Shown piece after piece: positions 1-7,030 of a stretch of DNA of 25,077 nt. The DNA comes from an uncultured Lachnospiraceae bacterium (GTDB lineage Bacteria; Bacillota; Clostridia; Lachnospirales; Lachnospiraceae). The first letter of the stretch is position 1. Every line of letters begins with the position of its first letter. Where the stretch lies: positions 1 through 25,077 of the forward strand of contig CAJTRU010000055.1 of the NCBI GenBank assembly GCA_910579085.1, in the 5' to 3' direction. The notes beneath the pieces were generated by a model. It had not been told where the DNA came from and searched no databases. It saw nothing but the letters and a program-made list of their open reading frames with translations. The position numbers and the translations under genes are program-made.

Positions 1-88
1 CGGAAGCGTGCCCCTGTATGGAATATTCTGGCTCTGGCACAGAAACCGTCCGTCAGCCCAACACCAACAAAAGATAACTGGAAATTTG
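1..88 (-). repeat. Dispersed structured intergenic repeat, copy 1 (partial)
   Basis: The reverse complement of this stretch aligns with the left end of the full element at 12532. It shares ACGGACGGTTT (43-53 here, 12566-12576 there), GCCAGAGCCAG-like sequence, AATATT, and ACGCTTCCG at the very window edge. A diverged version of the terminal repeat (AATTTCCAGTTATC on the minus strand) lies at about 70-87. The copy points away from hisIE and continues outside the window. It stops just before the hisIE -35 box. Confidence 0.75.
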
Positions 89-89
89 G

Positions 90-118
90 TTGATTAACTT
101 TTATTAATGTTGTATAAT
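90..118 (+). promoter_or_regulatory. Sigma-A-type promoter of hisIE
   Basis: TTGATT at 90-95 and TATAAT at 113-118 are separated by exactly 17 bases. The expected transcription start is near 125, which leaves a leader of about 110 bases before the chosen hisIE start at 234. No riboswitch or T-box-like structure is evident in that leader. The -35 box directly abuts the end of repeat copy 1. Confidence 0.7.
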
Positions 119-233
119 ATACTTGTTGTTTTGTTGCCAGTGCATATGTCCCATATTATGCCAGAGATACAGACAACTGGAAAATAACCGCCGCAGGCTG
201 CTTCTAGTGCTGTGGGGAAAGGAATGGCTATAC

Positions 234-1496
234 ATGGCACAGAAGAAAATAATTGCATTTATTAATGCAGAGAATGAAGTTCCAGCAAATGTTGGAAATC
301 TTGCTTTAAAATATTCCTGTGAAGGAGCAGATGGTTTATTTATCTATAATTATACAGGTGATGAAAAATCAAGGGAAGAGTTCCTTCTGTCTGCAAGAAA
401 GATTGAAAAGCAGATTGATATACCATTTTTTATTGGCATTTATGTAAACAGGTTTGAGGATGCCAAGAAAGCACTTTATACAGGTGCGTCAAAGCTTGTT
501 ATAAGGAAAGCACTTTTGCCTGAAGAAGATGAGATTAATGAGATAATTGCCCGGTTTGGCAAAGACAAACTTGCAATAGAAATTGATATGAAAGCTGATT
601 TTCATAATGCAGTGCAGTTAGACCAGTATTATGATATGGGGATAGGTACAGTTGTACTTAAACATATAGATATTACAGAGGCTTTCAGGGAAGCAGTACT
701 TGGGACAAAGATGCATGTACTGGTAAGGGATGGCTTAATAAGGAATGACCTTGCAGAACTTCTTTCTTTTGAAAGTGCAGAAGCAGTTATTACCAATTAT
801 TTTGAAGATAAGGATATTTATAAGGCAAAGCGTGCAGTTAAAAGACAGGGGATAGATGTCCCTCTTTTTGAAAGCCTTATAGATTTTTCAGAATTTAAGC
901 TGTCAGACAATGGCCTGGTTCCTGTGGTTGTACAGGATTACAGGACAAGTGAAGTGCTTATGATGGCTTATATGAATGAAGAGTCATATAATAAAACAAT
1001 TGAAACTGGCAGGATGACATATTTTAGCCGCAGCAGGCAGGAATTGTGGATAAAAGGTGAAACATCAGGGCATTACCAGTATGTAAAGTCACTTATGCTT
1101 GACTGTGATAATGATACAATACTTGCCAGGGTACACCAGGCAGGTGCAGCGTGCCATACAGGCAGTTACAGTTGTTTCTTTAAAAAGCTGGCAGAAAAAG
1201 ACTATATAGAAACTAATCCTTTAAAAATTCTTGAAGAAGATTATAATATAATAGTAAACAGGAAAAATAACCCTAAAGAGGGTTCATATACAAATTACCT
1301 GTTTGACAAGGGAATTGACAAAATCCTTAAAAAATGTGGTGAGGAAGCTTCAGAGATTATTATTGCTGCCAAAAATGAAGGCGGTGAAGAACTGAAGTAT
1401 GAAATTGCAGATTTTCTCTATCATATGATGGTCCTTATGGCAGAATGTGGGCTTGACTGGGAGGATATTACAAGGGAACTTGCCAACCGGCGTTAA
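234..1496 (+). CDS. hisIE: Bifunctional phosphoribosyl-AMP cyclohydrolase / phosphoribosyl-ATP pyrophosphatase with N-terminal barrel-like domain
   Basis: HisIE catalyses steps 2 and 3 of histidine synthesis in the cytoplasm: pyrophosphate removal from phosphoribosyl-ATP and opening of the adenine ring. The HisI domain (about residues 225-320) shows the WIKGETSGH loop, DCDNDT and the zinc-ligand region ACHTGSYSC. The HisE domain (about 335-418) shows KKCGEEASEIIIAAK and ELKYEIADFLYHMMVLM. Residues 1-215 are extra compared with a plain HisIE of about 200 residues. They read like a degenerate HisA/HisF-type TIM barrel (repeating beta-strand/helix pattern, VLVRDGLIRNDLAELLS near 162-178). I chose ATG 234 (420 residues) because it follows GGGGAAAGGAA at a suitable distance; the open frame extends upstream to 123 but encodes a Cys/Arg-rich, non-family-like stretch. 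No other his gene is in view. Confidence 0.93.
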   Translation: MAQKKIIAFINAENEVPANVGNLALKYSCEGADGLFIYNYTGDEKSREEFLLSARKIEKQIDIPFFIGIYVNRFEDAKKALYTGASKLVIRKALLPEEDEINEIIARFGKDKLAIEIDMKADFHNAVQLDQYYDMGIGTVVLKHIDITEAFREAVLGTKMHVLVRDGLIRNDLAELLSFESAEAVITNYFEDKDIYKAKRAVKRQGIDVPLFESLIDFSEFKLSDNGLVPVVVQDYRTSEVLMMAYMNEESYNKTIETGRMTYFSRSRQELWIKGETSGHYQYVKSLMLDCDNDTILARVHQAGAACHTGSYSCFFKKLAEKDYIETNPLKILEEDYNIIVNRKNNPKEGSYTNYLFDKGIDKILKKCGEEASEIIIAAKNEGGEELKYEIADFLYHMMVLMAECGLDWEDITRELANRR

Positions 1497-1509
1497 AATA
1501 ATTTATAAT
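1480..1509 (+). promoter_or_regulatory. Candidate promoter for the 1568-2251 gene pair
   Basis: TTGCCA at 1480-1485 and TATAAT at 1504-1509 are 18 bases apart. The -35 lies inside the 3' end of hisIE. It would start a transcript near 1516, ahead of the small membrane protein gene and the CYTH gene. Confidence 0.5.
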
Positions 1510-1567
1510 GTTTTGGAATAAAATATATAAGTGCTGGTGTTAAACAGCAGAAAGGCAGGCCAGAATT

Positions 1568-1741
1568 ATGGGTGTAACAGTATTTTTAGCAAAAAGCCTT
1601 GCAGATTTATCATTTGGTGGTGCATTTGCATGGTATTTTGTAAAGTTCCTTATTAGCGTTGTAGTTGCATTTGCGGGTATTAAAGCAGGTATTGCACTGC
1701 GCAAATCTAAAAATGCCAAAGCAGGTACAGAATTAAAGTAA
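1568..1741 (+). CDS. Small single-span membrane protein, 57 residues
   Basis: This short ORF begins MGVTVFLAKSLADLSFGG and has one long hydrophobic segment (about residues 19-45, Ala/Val/Phe/Gly-rich) followed by a basic, soluble tail (LRKSKNAKAGTELK). AGAAAGGCAGG lies about 10 bases upstream as a ribosome binding site. The stop lies 15 bases before the next gene start, so the two are probably co-transcribed. The positive-inside pattern suggests the C-terminus is cytoplasmic. I do not recognise the family. Its codon use and GC match the neighbours, which supports it being real. Function is unknown; a membrane partner of the adjacent CYTH protein would only be a guess from position. Confidence 0.65.
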   Translation: MGVTVFLAKSLADLSFGGAFAWYFVKFLISVVVAFAGIKAGIALRKSKNAKAGTELK

Positions 1742-1756
1742 AATGTGAGGCAGAAT

Positions 1757-2251
1757 ATGGAAATAGAGAAAAAATTTCTTATAAAATCCCTGCCGCCTGG
1801 TCTTGGGCAGTACAAGAAAAAGGAGATAGAGCAGGGATATCTCTGCCTTTCCCCTGTTGTGCGTATAAGGAAAAGTAACAGCCAGTATATTTTGACTTAT
1901 AAATCTTTGCCATCTGGAACAGGTGGCGGGGGTTCTGGTGTAAGGGTTAATAATGAGATAGAAGCACCTCTTACCAAAGAGGCATATGAACACCTGTGTG
2001 AAAAAACAGACGGTTATATAATTAAAAAGACAAGATATCTTATACCGCTGCCTGACGGCCATACAGGGGAACTTGATATTTTTGGTGGAAATTTAAAAGG
2101 CTTGTACTTTATTGAAGTAGAATTTTCAGATGAAGAAGATGCAGCAGGTTTTATCCCTCCAGACTGGTTTGGTGAAAATGTAAGTGATGATAAAAGATAT
2201 GCAAACAGTTTTTTGTCACAATGTGGCAGCCTGGATGTATTTTTAAATTAA
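1757..2251 (+). CDS. CYTH-domain protein (triphosphate tunnel metalloenzyme superfamily)
   Basis: CYTH proteins bind triphosphate compounds in a beta-barrel tunnel; bacterial members are often inorganic triphosphatases and some are adenylate cyclases. The hallmark ExExK motif is at the N-terminus (MEIEKKF: Glu2, Glu4, Lys6). Later strands carry the usual charged residues: VVRIRKS, YILTYKS, NNEIEAPLT, IIKKTRYLIP, GELDIFGG and YFIEVEFSDEEDA, ending in KRYANSFLS. The 164-residue length fits a stand-alone NE0496-like CYTH protein. ATG 1757 is chosen over GTG 1745 because the family motif starts right at this Met and GTGAGG sits about 7 bases upstream. An unusual Gly-rich loop (SGTGGGGSG) lies between two strands. 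The substrate cannot be told from sequence. Confidence 0.88.
   Translation: MEIEKKFLIKSLPPGLGQYKKKEIEQGYLCLSPVVRIRKSNSQYILTYKSLPSGTGGGGSGVRVNNEIEAPLTKEAYEHLCEKTDGYIIKKTRYLIPLPDGHTGELDIFGGNLKGLYFIEVEFSDEEDAAGFIPPDWFGENVSDDKRYANSFLSQCGSLDVFLN
2213..2241 (+). promoter_or_regulatory. Candidate promoter for nfnAB
   Basis: TTGTCA (2213-2218) and TGTATT (2236-2241) are spaced by 17 bases at the end of the CYTH gene. The -10 is imperfect. A transcript from here would carry the two hairpins at 2251-2330 in its leader. Read-through from the upstream promoter is an alternative. Confidence 0.35.
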
Positions 2252-2330
2252 TATTCCTTTAAAGAGGAATATAGAGCTTGTGCCTGTGCGCTGCCTGACA
2301 CAAAGCTGTTTATAAGTAAAAAGCAGCGCA
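2251..2330 (+). other. Two leader hairpins before nfnA
   Basis: ATATTCCT (2251-2258) pairs with AGGAATAT (2265-2272). TGCGCTGC (2287-2294) pairs with GCAGCGCA (2323-2330), closing a 28-base loop just before the ribosome binding site (about 2333-2340). Neither is followed by a T-run, so these are not obvious terminators. They may be leader structure affecting stability or translation. Confidence 0.4.
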
Positions 2331-2345
2331 GAAACGGGGATTATT

Positions 2346-3227
2346 ATGTTTAAAATATTAAAAAAGGAATATCTTGCCAATAATATCTGGCTTATGGATA
2401 TTGAAGCCCCAAGGGTAGCAAAGTCATGTAAACCTGGGCAGTTTGTTATTGTTAAAATGGATGAAAAAGGGGAAAGAATTCCTCTTACAGTATGTGATTA
2501 TGATGCCACAAAGGGCACTGTTACAATAGTGTTCCAGATTGTTGGCGCTTCTACAAAGAGAATGGCAGAATATGAACCTGGACAGTCATTTATGGATTTT
2601 GTGGGCCCGCTGGGATGTGCCTCAGAGCTTACAGAGATGCCAGAAGAAGAATTAAAGAAAGAAAGTATCCTTTTTGTATGTGGCGGTGTAGGTACAGCAC
2701 CAGTATATCCCCAGGCTAAATGGATGAAGGAACATGGAATTGATGTTGATGTTATAATTGGTGCACGTACAAAGGATATTATTATCCTTGAAAAAGAAAT
2801 GGAAAAAGTTGCTGCAAACCTTTATATTGCTACAGATGATGGTTCATATGGATTTAAAGGCAATGGCTGTGACCAGATTAATGAGCTTGTAAAGAACCAG
2901 GGCAAGAAATATACAAGGGTTGTTGCAATTGGGCCAATGGTTATGATGAAGTTTGTTTCACTTCTTACAAAGGAACTTGGAATACCGGCAATTGTCAGCA
3001 TGAACCCAATTATGGTTGATGGCACAGGTATGTGTGGTGCCTGCCGCCTGCAGGTTGGTGATGAAATTAAGTTTGCATGTGTTGACGGGCCAGAGTTTGA
3101 CGGCCATCTTGTTGATTTTGACCAGGCTATGCGCCGCCAGGGAATGTATAAAACAGAAGAAGGCAGGGCAATGCTACGCCTTGAAGAAGGGGACACACAT
3201 AGCGGCGGATGTGGCAATTGCAACTAA
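2346..3227 (+). CDS. nfnA: NfnA-type FAD/NAD-binding, [2Fe-2S] subunit of ferredoxin-dependent transhydrogenase
   Basis: NfnA pairs with NfnB to form an electron-bifurcating enzyme that couples NADH, NADPH and reduced ferredoxin in anaerobes. The 293-residue protein has an N-terminal ferredoxin-reductase-like FAD domain (about 1-100; RIPLTVCDYD at 44-53, VGPLG), an NAD-binding domain (CGGVGTAPVYPQAK at 112-125) and a C-terminal cluster loop. That loop has Asp225, Cys230, Cys233 and Cys245 (VDGTGMCGAC...FACVDGPEFDGH). This fits the known Asp plus three-Cys ligation of the NfnA [2Fe-2S] centre. GGGGA lies upstream of ATG 2346. Databases often call this family sulfide dehydrogenase or dihydroorotate dehydrogenase-like subunit; the NfnB neighbour decides for Nfn. 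The C-terminus (GGCGNCN) carries two more Cys of unknown role. Confidence 0.9.
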   Translation: MFKILKKEYLANNIWLMDIEAPRVAKSCKPGQFVIVKMDEKGERIPLTVCDYDATKGTVTIVFQIVGASTKRMAEYEPGQSFMDFVGPLGCASELTEMPEEELKKESILFVCGGVGTAPVYPQAKWMKEHGIDVDVIIGARTKDIIILEKEMEKVAANLYIATDDGSYGFKGNGCDQINELVKNQGKKYTRVVAIGPMVMMKFVSLLTKELGIPAIVSMNPIMVDGTGMCGACRLQVGDEIKFACVDGPEFDGHLVDFDQAMRRQGMYKTEEGRAMLRLEEGDTHSGGCGNCN

Positions 3228-3319
3228 CATATACGCTTTTAATACATAATTAATTGTCCATATGGAATGAATACCAGTTATTGCGCAGGTTTTGGCGCAG
3301 GAATGGAGGAAATATATTA

Positions 3320-4708
3320 ATGGAAACAGATGTTTTAAAAAGAGTGCCTGTGCGTGAACAAGAACCAAAGGTGCGTGCAGCTAATTTTGAAGAAGTGTGT
3401 TTAGGATATAATAAAGAAGAAGCTATGGCAGAAGCGTCACGCTGCCTTAAATGCAAAAACCCGCAGTGTGTTAAGGGATGCCCTGTAAATATAGATATCC
3501 CTGCATTTATAAAAGAGGTTGAGGAAGGCAGTTTTGATGAAGCTTTTCATGTAATTAACAAATATTCTGCCCTTCCTGCTGTATGCGGGCGTGTGTGCCC
3601 ACAGGAAAGCCAGTGTGAAGCAAAGTGTATACGCGGCATTAAAGGTGATGCTGTGTCTATAGGTAAGCTTGAACGCTTTGTTGCTGATACTGCAAGGGAA
3701 AATGGCATTAAACCTGTAAAGGCAGAAACAAAGAAAGGGAAAAGTGTTGCAGTTATAGGCTCAGGCCCTGCTGGCCTTACATGTGCAGGAGACCTTGCAA
3801 AACTCGGATATGATGTTACAATTTTTGAAGCACTCCATAAAGCTGGAGGAGTTTTATCATATGGAATACCAGAATTCCGTCTTCCAAAAAGCACAGTAGT
3901 TGACAGTGAAATTGAAAATGTTAAATCACTTGGTGTTAAGATTGAAACAAATGTGGTAATAGGCAAGGCAGTAACTATTGATGAACTTCTGGGTGAGGAA
4001 GGGTTTGACGCTGTGTTTATTGGCTCTGGTGCAGGGCTTCCAAGGTTTATGGGGATACCTGGTGAAAATGCTAATGGTGTATTTTCGGCTAATGAATACC
4101 TTACAAGAAGCAATCTTATGAAGGCCTTTGATGACAGCTATGACACACCAGTATGTGCAGGAAAGAAAGTAGCAGTAGTAGGTGGCGGAAATGTAGCAAT
4201 GGATGCTGCAAGGACTGCCCTGCGCCTTGGTGCAGATGTACATATTGTATACCGCCGTAGTGAAGCAGAGCTTCCTGCAAGGGTTGAAGAGGTACACCAT
4301 GCTAAGGAAGAAGGCATTATATTTGACCTTCTTACAAACCCTGTTGAAATATTTGAGGATGAACAGGGAAATGTAAAAGGCATGAAATGTATACGTATGG
4401 AACTTGGAGAGCCTGACAGTTCAGGACGAAGAAGCCCTGTTGAGATACCAGGGTCAGAGTTTGTGCTGGATGTTGATACAGTTATTATGTCACTGGGCAC
4501 AAGCCCTAACCCTCTTATTTCTTCAACAACAGAAGGCCTTGAAATTAACAGGAGGAAGTGTATTGTTGCAGAGGAGTCAGATGGAAGCACATCAAAAGCA
4601 GCAGTTTATGCTGGTGGTGATGCAGTAACAGGTGCTGCAACAGTTATACTTGCAATGGGGGCAGGAAAAGCAGCAGCTAAAGGAATAGATGAGTTCCTTA
4701 GCAAATAA
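3320..4708 (+). CDS. nfnB: NfnB-type NADPH-binding flavoprotein subunit (glutamate synthase small-subunit-like, GltA family)
   Basis: The large Nfn subunit carries two [4Fe-4S] clusters and the bifurcating FAD and binds NADPH. The N-terminal cluster region has CLKCKNPQCVKGCPVNIDIP and CGRVCPQESQCEAKC. An FAD-binding Rossmann motif follows (VAVIGSGPAGLTCAGDLA), then GGVLSYGIPEFRLPK, an NADPH motif (VVGGGNVAMDAARTALRLGA, then VYRRSEAELPAR) and the C-terminal FAD contact GGDAVTGAATVILAMGAGK. Length (462 residues) is normal. ATG 3320 (METDVLKRV) is chosen because ATGGAGGAAA precedes it; an in-frame TTG at 3254 adds 22 non-conserved residues. It lies 92 bases after nfnA and the pair ends at the terminator at 4732. 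Alone it could be taken for the glutamate synthase beta subunit, but no large GltB-type subunit is present here. Confidence 0.9.
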   Translation: METDVLKRVPVREQEPKVRAANFEEVCLGYNKEEAMAEASRCLKCKNPQCVKGCPVNIDIPAFIKEVEEGSFDEAFHVINKYSALPAVCGRVCPQESQCEAKCIRGIKGDAVSIGKLERFVADTARENGIKPVKAETKKGKSVAVIGSGPAGLTCAGDLAKLGYDVTIFEALHKAGGVLSYGIPEFRLPKSTVVDSEIENVKSLGVKIETNVVIGKAVTIDELLGEEGFDAVFIGSGAGLPRFMGIPGENANGVFSANEYLTRSNLMKAFDDSYDTPVCAGKKVAVVGGGNVAMDAARTALRLGADVHIVYRRSEAELPARVEEVHHAKEEGIIFDLLTNPVEIFEDEQGNVKGMKCIRMELGEPDSSGRRSPVEIPGSEFVLDVDTVIMSLGTSPNPLISSTTEGLEINRRKCIVAEESDGSTSKAAVYAGGDAVTGAATVILAMGAGKAAAKGIDEFLSK

Positions 4709-4731
4709 AAATAATTTTATGTAAGATATAG

Positions 4732-4779
4732 AAAGCCTTTCTTGTGCTGTATTTTATAACAGCACAGGAGGCTTTTTTT
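4732..4779 (+). terminator. Intrinsic terminator after nfnAB
   Basis: A long hairpin has TGTGCTGT pairing with ACAGCACA and, further out, AGCCT pairing with AGGCT, followed by seven T residues at 4773-4779. It closes the nfn operon and insulates it from the insertion sequence that follows. Confidence 0.9.
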
Positions 4780-4818
4780 ACTTTATAGGAAATTCCGCCG
4801 TTTTGTGGCATAAAGAAC

Positions 4819-4843
4819 AACGTATGTTCATCGAACATACGTT
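4819..4843. repeat. Perfect inverted repeat near one end of the IS91 element
   Basis: AACGTATGTTC (4819-4829) and GAACATACGTT (4833-4843) are exact reverse complements around a 3-base loop. Terminal hairpins are expected at IS91-family ends, where they help define the origin or terminator of transposition. Which end this is cannot be decided here. Confidence 0.7.
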
Positions 4844-4887
4844 AGATAGATATGTCTTTAAGGGACACAAAACAGACGGTCAGGGAT

Positions 4888-5064
4888 TTAGAAGATATAA
4901 AAACCTTCCTCTCCAAAATCGTCGTCAAATGGGTCATCTTCATTTAAGAAATAATCCATATCAAGAAGGTCATCCTCGCTCATGCGGCGAATGTCCCCGG
5001 ATGTCATGCCTTCGGGTGGATTATCTATATATTTTTTGCGTAGTTTCTCTGTGTTTGGGTTCAT
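4888..5064 (-). CDS. Small acidic accessory ORF of the IS91 element, 58 residues
   Basis: The protein starts MNPNTEKLRKKYIDNPPEGM and is followed by a strongly acidic C-terminal half (SEDDLLDMDYFL, then DDPFDDDFGEE). There are no Cys residues, membrane segments or known motifs. The chosen start (5064) has a consensus AAAGGAGG 8 bases upstream; the open frame runs further upstream but without such a site. It lies 52 bases downstream of the transposase stop on the same strand. From memory, similar short ORFs follow IS91-type transposases in Lachnospiraceae, but I cannot confirm this here. The acidic, DNA-mimic-like composition could suit a regulator of the basic transposase; that is inference. 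Confidence 0.75.
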   Translation of the reverse strand: MNPNTEKLRKKYIDNPPEGMTSGDIRRMSEDDLLDMDYFLNEDDPFDDDFGEEGFYIF

Positions 5065-5072
5065 AAGTACAG

Positions 5073-5088
5073 CCTCCTTTGAAAGGAG
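5073..5088 (-). promoter_or_regulatory. Hairpin overlapping the ribosome binding site of the IS91 accessory ORF
   Basis: On the minus strand CTCCTTT is followed by one base and then AAAGGAG, so the ribosome binding site AAAGGAGG of the 58-residue ORF is one arm of a perfect 7-bp hairpin. When folded it would hide the site. Translation may therefore depend on transcript context or on ribosomes finishing the transposase gene upstream. Confidence 0.55.
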
Positions 5089-5116
5089 TATACTACAGAA
5101 ATGGGAATTAAGAAAG

Positions 5117-6265
5117 TCATGCAGAAGACCTTTTTCCACGAGAACGGGACATGACTTTCTCATACAATTCTTCCAGAGAAACGCGCTTGTGGTTGAAATA
5201 GAGTTCTAAAAACAGCATAGTTGTGCCACATTCACATTTCAGCGGGTCATAGCCAAAAGCAGAGAGAATGGCCGTGCGCCACTGGTTAAAGCTTCTGAAA
5301 ATGCGGTGTTTTTCACGGGAAATGGTTCTATAAAGTTTTTTATCAATCTCCCGGTGGCGTGCATAAATGCCGCCATAGCGGATCATTTTGAAATGCTTTT
5401 CCGGGATATGGCGGATCAGGCGCTCTATGAACTCCATGACAGGAAGGGTCTCTTCCACATAGGCGTCATCTTCGTGGCGGTTGTAGTGAAAGGTGACAAA
5501 GTCACCATCATAGCTGTCAATCCGGGATGTGGCGGTAACAGGCCGCCCCAGATAGCGTCCAATGTATTTTATGGCAGTTTTTGGGTCACATTTATTAGGC
5601 TTAGCATAGACATAGAAACCGTCTTTGTGATCCCGGTAACAGCGTGACTTAGCCTTTTTGAAAGAAGGACCGGTTTTGGAGTCCATTTCGTTGAGCAGGG
5701 CAGTGCGGAAAGCATTGCGGAGATAGGTATAGTTGAAGTGTCTGGTATTGCGCCAGAAACCATTATCGCTGTAACCACCCTCAGAAATAAGGCAGTGTAT
5801 ATGGGGGTTCCATTTTAAGTCCCTGCCAAAGGTATGGAGGACCAGGATAAAACCGGGAGTAAAGTTCATGGACTTATTCTGCTTAAAAAACATGCGAGAA
5901 ACAACATTGTTTACGGCATGAAAAAGGCAGTCGGGGAGGGAACGGTCATTGAGGAAAAAATCCCGGAGCTGCTCATCGATTGTAAAAACGCAGTGGCGAT
6001 GACGGACATTTACCAGTTTAAAGGACATACTGGTAGTGCGTTCCATAGCATATTTATTGCCGCAGGTGGGGCAGAAACGGCTTTTACAGCGGAAAGGGAC
6101 AAACTTAAGCTTTCCGCAGTGGGGACAGCCATACATGGCACCACCAAAGGAGGGATCGCCGCAGTTGATCATTTTTTCAACATTTTCGATGACAGAGTCA
6201 CGGGGATGAAGAAGATAAAGCATTTCTTCATAATGGTCTCTAAAAATATCTTGTAGTATGCTCAT
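5117..6265 (-). CDS. IS91-family transposase (Y2, HUH endonuclease type)
   Basis: This 382-residue protein would nick single DNA strands during rolling-circle-like transposition. The N-terminus carries a zinc-ribbon region: CPHCGKLKFVPFRCKSRFCPTCG, at about residues 47-69. The HUH histidines are in WNPHIHCLISEGG. The catalytic tyrosine region is KYIGRYLGRP, with two Tyr four residues apart, as in the IS91 group. A C-terminal CECGTTM pair may be a second metal site. Length matches full-size family members and there is no frameshift or stop, so the gene looks intact. The ribosome binding site before ATG 6265 is weak, consistent with low expression. Confidence 0.92.
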   Translation of the reverse strand: MSILQDIFRDHYEEMLYLLHPRDSVIENVEKMINCGDPSFGGAMYGCPHCGKLKFVPFRCKSRFCPTCGNKYAMERTTSMSFKLVNVRHRHCVFTIDEQLRDFFLNDRSLPDCLFHAVNNVVSRMFFKQNKSMNFTPGFILVLHTFGRDLKWNPHIHCLISEGGYSDNGFWRNTRHFNYTYLRNAFRTALLNEMDSKTGPSFKKAKSRCYRDHKDGFYVYAKPNKCDPKTAIKYIGRYLGRPVTATSRIDSYDGDFVTFHYNRHEDDAYVEETLPVMEFIERLIRHIPEKHFKMIRYGGIYARHREIDKKLYRTISREKHRIFRSFNQWRTAILSAFGYDPLKCECGTTMLFLELYFNHKRVSLEELYEKVMSRSRGKRSSA

Positions 6266-6298
6266 GAGATTATTATGCAGGAAAACAGCAAAAAAAGA

Positions 6299-6360
6299 AA
6301 CCCCTAATTCCCCTCATGAATGAGGGGCTAGGGGAGTTGAAGTGTCGAAGACACTTTTTT
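6299..6360. repeat. Nested hairpins at the transposase-proximal end of the IS91 element
   Basis: CCCCTCAT (6310-6317) pairs with ATGAGGGG (6320-6327), and CCCCT (6301-6305) pairs with AGGGG (6330-6334) outside it. A second hairpin, AAGTGTC/GACACTT at 6340-6356 with loop GAA, is followed by a T-run. The group could be an IS end structure and also works on paper as an intrinsic terminator for plus-strand transcripts. Confidence 0.65.
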
Positions 6361-7030
6361 ATTTTGCTCAGGTAAACCATAAATATCATATAGTGTCCAC
6401 ATATGGCATTAATAGAAGACCTGTCTGGTAAAATAAAAATATTATACAGTTATTGTATATAAAATAATAAAGAGATTACCAGATATACAGTTATAAAGTG
6501 CTTTAAACAATGTAAATATGGGTGCTGGGAGTTTTTTTTATTATAAATATTGTGCATATTGTATATTTTTAAAAGCAGTTAAAGTATTATTGCACAAAGC
6601 AGGTGGCAAAAAATTACAAAAACCAACAAGAAATTTGTGATATATGATATCTTGTAATGTTTTTTTTATATAACCATAACATTGTGCTGTATATGCATAT
6701 TTGGTAAGATATCTATAGAAAATCTCCTTGTGGTGCAGAACAAAATAAATTGTGTTATTATGAAATTTCCCCAAAGAATCTATACGTTTTCTTTATAAGC
6801 ATAAAGAAACAGTTATACTTTTCCCTAATTTATACTTAGAACGTAAAAATGTTTGTACTTTTTATTTACCTTTAAAAGTCATATTTAACGCAGGGAGGTT
6901 TTCTATAAAAACTGGAGTGCCAGATAAAAAGTGGTCTGGCACTCTGGTCTTGTATATGAAACAAATAGCCTGTGAATGTACATTAAAGCTGGCAGGCTTG
7001 TTAAAAACATTAAGAAAGAGAGGATAGAGG
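6361..7030. other. 670-base AT-rich gap without a recognisable gene
   Basis: The stretch between the insertion sequence and the DUF5688-like gene is very AT-rich. A 77-codon minus-strand frame at 6541-6774 has no ribosome binding site and a biased composition, so I do not call it. One clear hairpin lies at 6915-6944. No convincing promoter for the next gene could be placed; its ribosome binding site is AGAGAGG just before 7031. Confidence 0.5.
6915..6944 (-). terminator. Perfect 10-bp hairpin, terminator-like on the minus strand
   Basis: GAGTGCCAGA (6915-6924) pairs perfectly with TCTGGCACTC (6935-6944). Read on the minus strand the stem is followed by CCAGTTTTTATAG, so it resembles an intrinsic terminator in that direction, although no minus-strand gene is present upstream of it. 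On the plus strand it lacks a T-run. Confidence 0.45.

Larger units (their letters stand above)
4790..6360 (-). mobile_element. IS91-family insertion sequence
   Basis: The block holds an HUH/Y2-type IS91 transposase and a small downstream ORF, both on the minus strand. It is bounded by strong hairpins: a perfect 11-bp dyad at 4819-4843 on one side, and nested hairpins at 6299-6356 on the other. Base composition is visibly richer in G+C than the flanks. IS91 elements move by a rolling-circle-like mechanism and make no target duplication, so the exact ends cannot be fixed from one copy; the limits given are approximate. It sits just past the nfnAB terminator, so it breaks no visible gene. Confidence 0.8.

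Noticed and set aside
4803..5066. 87-codon plus-strand frame at the IS end
   Set aside because: It is antisense to the accessory ORF, which has the better ribosome binding site and composition, and it reads through the terminal dyad.
6541..6774. 77-codon minus-strand frame in the AT-rich gap
   Set aside because: No ribosome binding site, strongly composition-driven residues, no neighbour or terminator that fits.
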